Below are positions 1 to 4,979 of a DNA stretch of 7,746 nucleotides, one piece after another (position 1 is the stretch's first letter; each line of letters begins with the position of its first letter). Origin of the DNA: Bacteroidota bacterium (GTDB lineage Bacteria > Bacteroidota > Ignavibacteria > UBA10030 > BY39); NCBI GenBank assembly GCA_018830765.1, contig JAHJRJ010000225.1:1-7746 (forward strand). Reading direction: 5' to 3'. The notes beneath the pieces were generated by a model. It saw only the letters and a list, made by a program, of their open reading frames with translations, did no database searches and was not told the DNA's origin. Both the position numbers and the translations under genes were made by a program.

Positions 1-404
1 CGGTTTATAGTCAGTTGAAATTTTCTTTTGGGAAATGGAAAGCGGACGGTTTCGTGGTAAGTTTTGTAGATTCCGGACGTTGCTTCATCTGTGGTTTGCC
101 ACTCGTTAAAGATGGTAGAATACCCTCTGGAAAATATTAATTGATTTGTAGTAACGTCGTATACTTTAAGAAGATATTCGCCCAAGTTTAAGGTATCGAT
201 TAAATTAATTTTGCTGCCGGGCCACTCGCCTTCTTCGTAAATTTGATCGATGCTAAACATCTCTTGAGTTTTTGAACCTATATGAAAATAATCCACTCGC
301 ATCGTAGTGGAATTAAAGAATTGATCGTATGCTTTCGTTGCATAGAGGCAATTTGTCAAAAAGAAAATTGAGAGATGGATAATGGACAATCTTTTAAAAG
401 TCAT
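1..404 (-). CDS. M64-family metallopeptidase, N-terminal part only
   Basis: The ATG is at 404; the frame stays open through 134 complete codons and leaves the window at base 1, so the C-terminal part is missing. Residues 1-25 (MTFKRLSIIHLSIFFLTNCL...) form a Sec signal peptide with a basic start, a hydrophobic core and an Ala-rich end, so the product is exported. The rest matches the N-terminal domain that precedes the catalytic domain in M64 (IgA-peptidase-like) zinc peptidases: a TMRVDYFHIGS segment near residue 35, GEWPGSKINLID near 61, LKVYDVTTNQLIFSRGYSTIF and NEWQTTDEA in the middle, and FPFPKRKFQLTIN at the edge. The catalytic HExxH lies outside the window, so peptidase activity is inferred from the family. 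A hairpin-rich repeat separates it from rluB upstream, so it is probably transcribed on its own. I found no convincing promoter or ribosome-binding site. Confidence 0.8.
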   Translation of the reverse strand, partial: MTFKRLSIIHLSIFFLTNCLYATKAYDQFFNSTTMRVDYFHIGSKTQEMFSIDQIYEEGEWPGSKINLIDTLNLGEYLLKVYDVTTNQLIFSRGYSTIFNEWQTTDEATSGIYKTYHETVRFPFPKRKFQLTIN

Positions 405-444
405 AGTATATACACTTAATTTTTATTATTTGAATGATTTTATT

Positions 445-521
445 GTAAAGCGAACCCTGGCCTGCGGCAGGGCAGGCTTTAGTTCGCATTTTTAGAGCAA
501 ATTAGCGAGCTGAAGCTCTAC
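445..521. repeat. BIME-like paired REP element, copy 1 (with 22-base insert)
   Basis: Two REP-type hairpins face each other around a 17-base linker (488-504). The right unit (505-521) reads, on the minus strand, GTAG then AGCTTCAGCTCGC, and is 4 bases shorter than its relatives. The left unit (445-487) is the GCGAAC...GTTCGC hairpin with a decayed tag (GTAA) and a 22-base GC-rich palindrome at 455-476. The linker matches that of the copy at 4771-4829 in 14 of 17 positions. The GTAG of the right unit overlaps the rluB stop codon. Transcribed leftward, the insert-bearing unit forms a strong hairpin followed by TTTAC, so it could attenuate or end the rluB transcript. No function is proven. Confidence 0.8.
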
Positions 522-1243
522 AAATCTTTTGAAAAACTTGCCAACTCTCGTTTAGTAAGATGCCGCCATTGACCGCGTTTCAATCCTTCGTAAGATATAT
601 CACCATACGCGAGTCGGTCTAATTTTTTGATTTCATATCCTAACAATTCAAACATGCGCCTTATTTGTCTGTTCTTACCCTCGTGGATAATAATGCCGAT
701 TTCTAAATTTTTAGTTCGTGGAATAACATGAACTTCTGCCGGTTCGGTTAACCCATCGGATAGCTTAACTCCCTTCCTGAGTTTTTCAACGTGCTCCATA
801 GTAACCGGTTGGTCGAGTGTTACTTTATAAGTCTTCTTTATTTCATATTCCGGATGCATCAACTTATTTGCAAATTCGCCGTCGTTCGTAAGTAGAAGAA
901 CCCCTGTTGTATCTCTATCTAATCTACCGACAGGAAAAATTCTCTCCCTCAAATGAACATAATCTAAAACTGTCGTCCTTCCCTTTTCATCTTTCAATGT
1001 AGTAATACAATCTTTGGGTTTATTAAAAACTATATAAACACGTTCGTCCAATAGAGTTACTTGTTTACCATTAATGAATACTTTATCATTGACCGGATGT
1101 ATTTTGGTGCCAAGTTTGTAAATAATTTTTCCGTTGACTGTAACTTTCCCTTCCGAAATTAAGTCATCGGCTTTTCGCCTTGACGTGATTCCACACTCTG
1201 AAATGTATTTATTTAATCTAACTAATTCTGTAGCTTTTTTCAT
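518..1243 (-). CDS. rluB: rRNA pseudouridine synthase, RluB/RsuA family
   Basis: This 241-residue cytoplasmic enzyme isomerises a uridine of ribosomal RNA to pseudouridine. Residues 7-55 are an S4 RNA-binding domain (VRLNKYISECGITSRRKADD). The catalytic domain follows, with the family motif GRLDRDTTGVLLLTNDGE at 106-123, where D109 is the expected catalytic aspartate, and the conserved HEGKNRQIRRMFELLGYEI segment at 187-205. Length and domain order are normal. The RluB name (23S rRNA, near position 2605) is favoured over RsuA because the gene directly follows scpA-scpB, as in many bacteria, but sequence alone does not fix the target. The start overlaps the scpB stop as ATGA, which suggests translational coupling; no Shine-Dalgarno sequence is visible. 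The TAG stop falls inside a REP-type repeat. Confidence 0.95.
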   Translation of the reverse strand: MKKATELVRLNKYISECGITSRRKADDLISEGKVTVNGKIIYKLGTKIHPVNDKVFINGKQVTLLDERVYIVFNKPKDCITTLKDEKGRTTVLDYVHLRERIFPVGRLDRDTTGVLLLTNDGEFANKLMHPEYEIKKTYKVTLDQPVTMEHVEKLRKGVKLSDGLTEPAEVHVIPRTKNLEIGIIIHEGKNRQIRRMFELLGYEIKKLDRLAYGDISYEGLKRGQWRHLTKRELASFSKDL

Positions 1244-1941
1244 TGATTGTTATCTGAATCTTGTGGTTGATGAGTTTGTAGCTCCGCTTCACTTGTTAAC
1301 GGTTCATCTGTCGGTTGTTCTTCGTTTTCGGGAGCACTTTTTCCCATACGTTTTAGTAATTCTTTTTCGACTTCGAATGTAGTATCGCTCAATATCTCAT
1401 CAATCTCACGTGGTTTGGGCAAATCGATTAAATCGTTTATGCCAAAATGTTTTAGGAATGTTTTCGTAGTGCCGTAAAGTAATGGTCTGCCCGGCGTTGC
1501 GGATCTACCAACGATCGTGATTAAATCACGCTCCAACAATGTTCCGATTATATAGTCAACATTAACGCCGCGTATCGCTTCTATTTCGGGTTTTGTTACC
1601 GGTTGCTTGTATGCTATTACGGCTAACGATTCAAGCGCAGACTGTGATAATTTGCGTTTCGCTTTTTCCTTTGCCATCAGACCGAGCCAATCGGCAAAAT
1701 CTGGTAATGTGGCAAACTGGAAACCGCCCGCTACTTGAACAATACGGAAAGAACGGTTTGCGGAAACATATTCAGCGTTTAGCTCTCTGACGATATTCAA
1801 TATTTCATCTTCGCTCAATTTGATTTTGAGATGTGGTTCTTCGGAGGAACGAGTGATGTTTTCCAATTCTTTCAACGAAAGCGGTTCATCCGATGCAAAA
1901 ATAATCGCTTCAATAATTCGTTTCTTTTCTACGTATTCCAT
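1240..1941 (-). CDS. scpB: Segregation and condensation protein B
   Basis: ScpB is the dimeric winged-helix (kite) subunit of the SMC-ScpAB condensin, which compacts and segregates the chromosome. The 233-residue product has two winged-helix domains, roughly residues 6-85 and 95-170. Diagnostic segments are RIIEAIIFASDEPLSLKEL (9-27), ALESLAVIAYKQPVTKPEIE (102-121), IRGVNVDYIIGTLLERDLI (123-141) and GRPLLYGTTKTFLKHFGI (151-168). The tail after residue 195 is rich in Glu, Gln, Pro and Asp, probably disordered, and typically variable in this family. The ATG lies 3 bases after the scpA stop, and the TGA overlaps the rluB start, so the three genes are almost certainly co-translated from one message. 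Confidence 0.96.
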   Translation of the reverse strand: MEYVEKKRIIEAIIFASDEPLSLKELENITRSSEEPHLKIKLSEDEILNIVRELNAEYVSANRSFRIVQVAGGFQFATLPDFADWLGLMAKEKAKRKLSQSALESLAVIAYKQPVTKPEIEAIRGVNVDYIIGTLLERDLITIVGRSATPGRPLLYGTTKTFLKHFGINDLIDLPKPREIDEILSDTTFEVEKELLKRMGKSAPENEEQPTDEPLTSEAELQTHQPQDSDNNQ

Positions 1942-1944
1942 ATT

Positions 1945-2670
1945 CTAAACTGTTTTAATCTTATAAATAATAAAATCATCTTCCGAGCTATCCATCGGTT
2001 TAATACCAATTACTTGCGCTTTCATCAGTTCTAACATCGCGATGACGGTAACAATAATTCTAATTTTCTCACTCATGTAGGAAACAAGTTCCAAGAATGT
2101 GCCTTGGTCGCGAACTCTGAAAAAGTCCACTATATAACTCATCTGTTCGTCAATCGAAATATTAATCGACTCGATATCGATATAGATTTTCTTAGGTGCA
2201 TGGTCCATTGCTCTTTTAAAAGCGGTGATGAGCTTAAAGATAGTAATATCTTTCAAGCCCTCTTCCTGATCTTCCAATGAAATTCTTTTGGGGTCGTGAT
2301 GGAATATTTTTCTGTAAAAAAGTTTCTTCTGATCCTGTTCCAATTCCGAAAATTTTTCGGTTATTTCTTTGAACCGTTTGTACTCTAATAATCTGCGGAC
2401 GAGTTCGGACCGCGGGTCTTGTTCTTCTTCGTCGCCAGGTTCTTGGGGAAGCAGCATCTTCACTTTTATCTGCATAAGCTCTGCAGCCATCACGATAAAA
2501 TCACCGGCAACTTCAAGGTCGAGTACCGACAAATAATTTAAATAATCCAGAAATTCTTTCGTGATTCTTGAAATAGGAATGTCTTTGATATCCAACTCGT
2601 CCCTCTTTATAAAAAAAAGTAAAAGGTCGAGAGGACCTTCAAATTGCTGCAGTTTTACTTTATACGCCAT
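1945..2670 (-). CDS. scpA: Segregation and condensation protein A (kleisin)
   Basis: ScpA is the kleisin that bridges the two SMC heads and binds an ScpB dimer. The 241-residue protein starts with the hallmark KLQQFEGPLDLLLFFIKRDELDIKDIPI (6-33), the N-terminal region that binds the SMC neck. An acidic linker (EPGDEEEQDP, 77-86) leads into the central ScpB-binding stretch (about 88-150), and a C-terminal winged helix (about 190-241, with FLELVSYMSEKIRIIVTVIAMLELMK) closes it. Length is normal. The ATG at 2670 is only 5 bases downstream of the inverted end of a mobile element, so any ribosome-binding site or leader must lie within that element; none resembling AGGAG is visible. It is followed closely by scpB. 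Its expression now depends either on read-through of the element from trpS or on a promoter inside it. Confidence 0.96.
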   Translation of the reverse strand: MAYKVKLQQFEGPLDLLLFFIKRDELDIKDIPISRITKEFLDYLNYLSVLDLEVAGDFIVMAAELMQIKVKMLLPQEPGDEEEQDPRSELVRRLLEYKRFKEITEKFSELEQDQKKLFYRKIFHHDPKRISLEDQEEGLKDITIFKLITAFKRAMDHAPKKIYIDIESINISIDEQMSYIVDFFRVRDQGTFLELVSYMSEKIRIIVTVIAMLELMKAQVIGIKPMDSSEDDFIIYKIKTV

Positions 2671-2710
2671 CGTTACTAGTGCCGTTTCAAATTAGAAAGT
2701 ATGTATTTTA

Positions 2711-2931
2711 GTAACTACTCAGCAGCATTTGTACTGATGTATAATTAAAAAACAATTGCCACAAAGGCACAAGGGCACAAAGTTACACAAAGTTATCACA
2801 AGATAATTCTTTTGATACCATTTCATCTGTTAATGGCTTAAACATTTCTTTGTGCTACTTGGTGCCTTGGTGTCTTGGTGGCATATAATTCTTGTTTTTT
2901 TCTACTCAGGACTTAACAGCTGAATAGTTAC
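2711..2931. mobile_element. Inner MITE-like element with 8-base target duplication
   Basis: The ends are GTAACTACTCAGC (2711-2723) and, as reverse complement, GTAACTATTCAGC (2919-2931), matching in 12 of 13 positions. Identical 8-base direct repeats, GTATTTTA, directly abut both ends (2703-2710 and 2932-2939). Ends starting GTAA together with 8-base duplications are the published signature of the IS66 family, so this is probably an IS66-related non-autonomous element; the family link is inference. Removing it with one repeat shrinks the outer element to about 178 bases. It has no coding capacity. Confidence 0.7.
2758..2882. repeat. Long-armed palindrome of CACAAAGG-like units
   Basis: Two 35-base arms (2758-2792 and 2848-2882) are reverse complements in 28 of 35 positions around a 55-base loop. 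Each arm is built from 8-9-base units of the type CAC(A/C)AAGG, beginning with GCCAC at the outer end. Poly-A/T stretches follow just outside both arms (AAAAAACAA on one side, TTGTTTTTTT on the other). Extragenic repeats of this CACAAAGG style occur in many bacterial genomes. It may be the core of the surrounding element or a further insertion: CTACTCAG occurs at both 2715-2722 and 2902-2909. Confidence 0.75.
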
Positions 2932-3078
2932 GTATTTTATTAGATAATATCTTGTGATTTTTGTATTTACCAACACCAATTACAATCTTCATAAGCAAGT
3001 AAAAGATGCAACGTATAAGTTTCTACGTTACCGAAATACACGAAACCAAAAACGGAAACAAATTAATTTGAAACGGCA

Positions 3079-4062
3079 CTAGCCAAACCCCATAACAGTG
3101 CGAACTTCATTCATCGTCGCTTCAGCAACTTTTCTGCCCTTAATTTCACCTTCGTTAAGTATCTCAAGTACGACTTGTTTGTTTTCTTCGTAGTATTTTC
3201 TCTTCTCGCGGAAGGGGGTCAAGTGTTCAATTATCTTTGTGGCGCATTTTGATTTACATCCGACGCAACCTAAAGCACTACTTCGGCAGCCGCTGGCTAT
3301 CTCGGCTGTATCTGTTGGATTAAACTTCTGATGGTAGGTATAAACCAAACATATCTCTGGTCTGCCCTGGTCACCTTTGCGTATCTTCAATGGGTCGGTT
3401 ACTGCAGAACGCATTTTCTTTTGTACCACGTCAGGTTCATCTGAAATTAAAATCGTATTACCGGCTGACTTACTCATTTTTTGGCTGCCGTCCAAGCCGG
3501 GAAGGCGCGGGAACCTTGTTAGCAGCGGCTCGGGTTCAGGAAAAACTGAACCGTATTGAAGATTAAACTTACGTGCAATCTCACGCGTTATTTCGATATG
3601 CGGAACCTGGTCATCTCCGACAGGAACGCACTCCCCTTTATACAGCAATATATCCGCAGATTGGAGTACTGGATAACCTAAATGACCGTACGTGATATTC
3701 TCGATATTTAAATCACGAACCTGATCTTTTACAGTTGGGTTCCTTTCTAACCTCGCCGAAGTTATTAGCATAGAAAAAATTAAATGTAACTCAGTGTGTT
3801 GTTTGATTTGAGATTGCCGGAACATCGGACTTTTTTCGGGGTCGAGACCGACGGACAGCCAATCGATCAACATGTCGATGGAATTTTGATAGACGTTGGA
3901 CGAATCTAAATCGGTTGTTAACGCGTGGTAGTCTGCTATTAAGTGATAATTTTCATACTCATCTTGTAAACTTACCCAATTTTCGAGAGCGCCTACTAAA
4001 TGACCTAAATGTAATTTCCCTGTCGGACGCATGCCGCTCAAGATTCTTTTTTTTCTATTCAT
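3079..4062 (-). CDS. trpS: Tryptophanyl-tRNA synthetase, Fe-S-motif type
   Basis: The product charges tRNA-Trp with tryptophan in the cytoplasm. At 327 residues it is a normal bacterial class Ic enzyme. The Rossmann-fold signatures are present: SGMRPTGKLHLGHLVGAL at 9-26 with HLGH at 18-21, and KMSKS at 195-199, along with GDDQVPHIEITREIARKF (149-166). The C-terminal anticodon-binding domain carries C238-x20-C259-x6-C266-x2-C269, plus C273. This closely matches the C-x22-C-x6-C-x2-C pattern that holds a [4Fe-4S] cluster in Thermotoga maritima TrpRS; cluster binding here is inferred. The start shares a base with the HNH stop (TAATG), and no ribosome-binding site is seen, so coupling is likely. 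The TAG stop coincides with the CTAG end of a mobile element. Confidence 0.97.
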   Translation of the reverse strand: MNRKKRILSGMRPTGKLHLGHLVGALENWVSLQDEYENYHLIADYHALTTDLDSSNVYQNSIDMLIDWLSVGLDPEKSPMFRQSQIKQHTELHLIFSMLITSARLERNPTVKDQVRDLNIENITYGHLGYPVLQSADILLYKGECVPVGDDQVPHIEITREIARKFNLQYGSVFPEPEPLLTRFPRLPGLDGSQKMSKSAGNTILISDEPDVVQKKMRSAVTDPLKIRKGDQGRPEICLVYTYHQKFNPTDTAEIASGCRSSALGCVGCKSKCATKIIEHLTPFREKRKYYEENKQVVLEILNEGEIKGRKVAEATMNEVRTVMGFG

Positions 4063-4613
4063 TAATTTAAAAACAGGTATGGTTTCCAGCTTTCGTCAAT
4101 TTTGTTAATACTGTGTTTTATAAATGTGATATGATTAGGTCTTATCGGCTTTTTCAATAGTTTCATGTTTGCTTCCTCAAGCGACCTGTCGTCTTTTTTG
4201 TTATTGCATTTTACACAAGCTGTAGCCAAGTTTTCCCAGCTATCTTCGCCACCTTGTGACTTAGGGATGATATGGTCTATAGTGAGAGTACCGCTGGCGG
4301 CTCCGCAATATATACATCTATGCCCATCGCGTCGTAATATATTTTTGCGCGAAAGTATTATCTTTTTATACGGGACACGAATGTAAATACCTAAACGAAC
4401 AATACTAGGAAACGGGAAATTCGAACTTGCCGACCGGATAACCTTGCCATTTTTCCTTTCGATCAATTCCGCTTTCCCTAAATAAATCAATACAATAGCT
4501 TTTTTAGCATTGCAAATACTAATCGGCTCATAGTTTTGGTTTAAAATGAGAACTTTAGAACCCAATATTCCATTTACACGTCTTGATGTAGAAATCTTGC
4601 TGAAGTTACACAC
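4062..4613 (-). CDS. Stand-alone HNH endonuclease
   Basis: This 183-residue protein belongs to a widespread family of small single-domain HNH nucleases of unknown cellular role. An N-terminal module (VLILNQNYEPISICNAKKAIVLIYLGKAE, 21-49) is typical of the family. The HNH/zinc fold follows, with C100-x2-C103 (CIYCG), the DHIIPKSQGG motif with D113 and H114, N128 in ENLATAC, and C133-x2-C136. All expected metal and catalytic residues are present, so it should be active on DNA, though its substrate is unknown. The start is unclear: the GTG at 4613 is the longest option but lies 1 base after AGGAGG, and a TTG at codon 17 sits closer to the conserved region. It is the first gene after a strong promoter and overlaps trpS by one base. 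It shows no sign of being part of an intron or prophage. Confidence 0.85.
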   Translation of the reverse strand: MCNFSKISTSRRVNGILGSKVLILNQNYEPISICNAKKAIVLIYLGKAELIERKNGKVIRSASSNFPFPSIVRLGIYIRVPYKKIILSRKNILRRDGHRCIYCGAASGTLTIDHIIPKSQGGEDSWENLATACVKCNNKKDDRSLEEANMKLLKKPIRPNHITFIKHSINKIDESWKPYLFLN

Positions 4614-4614
4614 A

Positions 4615-4620
4615 CCTCCT
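4615..4620 (-). promoter_or_regulatory. AGGAGG Shine-Dalgarno with atypical spacing
   Basis: A perfect AGGAGG precedes the HNH gene, but only one base separates it from the in-frame GTG at 4613, well short of the usual 5-9 bases. A second GTG at 4611, out of frame, is followed at once by TAA. No start codon lies at ideal spacing, so either the GTG is used inefficiently or an internal start is used. Confidence 0.5.
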
Positions 4621-4680
4621 ATACGTTTTAAATTGTATCATTTATTCGTTTAATGTTTAAGTATGATTATTAACAGTAAA

Positions 4681-4709
4681 AATATATGTTAAATTGTTTA
4701 GATTGTCAA
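4681..4709 (-). promoter_or_regulatory. Sigma70-like promoter of the HNH-trpS operon
   Basis: On the minus strand TTGACA (4704-4709) is followed after exactly 17 bases by TATATT (4681-4686). This is a perfect -35 box and a near-consensus -10 box with ideal spacing, inside AT-rich sequence. Transcription should start near 4674, giving a leader of about 60 bases before the HNH start region. It is the only strong promoter seen upstream of trpS, scpA, scpB and rluB. Confidence 0.75.
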
Positions 4710-4770
4710 GTTTTTCTAATGGTAGGTAGTTCGTCATTTGTTATTTGAAATTCCAAACATGCTTAAGATT

Positions 4771-4829
4771 GTAGTGCGAGCTTCAGCTCGCCAATTTGCT
4801 TTTAAAATGCGAACTAAAGTTCGCACTAC
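4771..4829. repeat. BIME-like paired REP element, copy 2
   Basis: Two 21-base REP units face each other around a 17-base linker (4792-4808). The left unit (4771-4791) is GTAG, T, then the hairpin GCGAGC-TTCA-GCTCGC. The right unit (4809-4829) is GCGAAC-TAAA-GTTCGC followed by ACTAC, the inverted GTAG tag. The outward GTAG tags and short palindromes are the hallmark of REPs mobilised by RAYT (TnpA-REP) transposases; no such gene is in the window. It lies upstream of the HNH promoter, in the htrA-HNH gap. Confidence 0.85.
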
Positions 4830-4979
4830 ACTTCCCCGTTTCGCCCCTTCGCCGAGTCCCCGTTTCATTTTCTTCGGTTTGGCAAACTAAAGCCTGCCCT
4901 GCCGCAGGCCAGGGTTCGCGCTACAGCTCTCCGCTCTTCGCTCGGAGTTTATCCCGCCTTCTTTTGGAAGTAGCACTAG
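4830..4979. other. GC-richer gap downstream of htrA with short repeats
   Basis: This completes the 366-base gene-free stretch 4614-4979, which otherwise holds the HNH promoter and leader and the paired REP at 4771-4829. CCCCGTTTC occurs twice (4834-4842 and 4858-4866). The single REP unit lies at 4882-4924. Just beyond it, 4929-4947 can form a small hairpin (CTCCG...CGGAG), followed on the plus strand by TTTAT. Nothing here looks coding. No classical htrA terminator is visible, although the REP hairpin could act as one. Confidence 0.5.
4882..4924. repeat. Single REP unit with 22-base palindromic insert
   Basis: This 43-base unit ends in GCTAC (GTAG tag on the minus strand) and matches the insert-bearing unit at 445-487, in opposite orientation, at 40 of 43 positions. 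It is the GCAAAC...GTTCGC hairpin interrupted at 4893-4914 by a GC-rich palindrome of the form CCTG-C-CCTGC-C-GCAGG-C-CAGG. No partner unit is found at the expected 17-base distance, so it is a singlet or half of a decayed pair. Confidence 0.8.

Larger units (their letters stand above)
2676..3082. mobile_element. Outer MITE-like element between trpS and scpA
   Basis: The ends are a perfect 19-base inverted repeat: CTAGTGCCGTTTCAAATTA at 2676-2694 and its reverse complement at 3064-3082. There is no substantial open reading frame inside, so it is non-autonomous. The palindromic outermost CTAG may be a target duplication; TA within CTAG is the known preference of IS630-type elements, so that family is a plausible but unproven source. 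The left end is 5 bases from the scpA start and the right end overlaps the trpS stop (3079-3081). Removing one CTAG and the body leaves GGC-TAG-TAACG-ATG, a 5-base gap with the stop preserved. This accounts for nearly all of the 408-base gap. A second element is nested within it. Confidence 0.75.

Noticed and set aside
405..440. TATACT with TTCAAA upstream, as a promoter for the M64 gene
   Set aside because: The predicted transcription start would fall inside the coding sequence after the ATG, and the AT-rich context makes chance matches likely.
1134..2034. Plus-strand frames opposite rluB, scpB and scpA
   Set aside because: They lie within conserved genes on the other strand and have low-complexity, unfamiliar translations; they are shadows.
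2671..2700. Bacteroidota-type -7 box (TAnnTTTG) in the outer element end, reading into scpA
   Set aside because: The sequence is TAATTTG, one base short of the consensus, with no convincing -33 TTTG at the right distance.
2758..2882. The CACAAAGG unit array as a CRISPR array
   Set aside because: The units are 8-9 bases with no spacers and form two inverted arms, not direct repeats separated by unique spacers.
2889..3063. Short frames in the outer element, including a 28-codon one starting MKIVIGVG
   Set aside because: Too short and without a recognisable domain or ribosome-binding site; one spans the junction of two elements, so it is probably accidental.
4960..4979. CTAGTGC just after the htrA stop resembles the end of the outer element at 2676-3082
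   Set aside because: Only about 7 bases match well before the sequences diverge, and no opposite arm was found in the gap, so a second copy is not supported.
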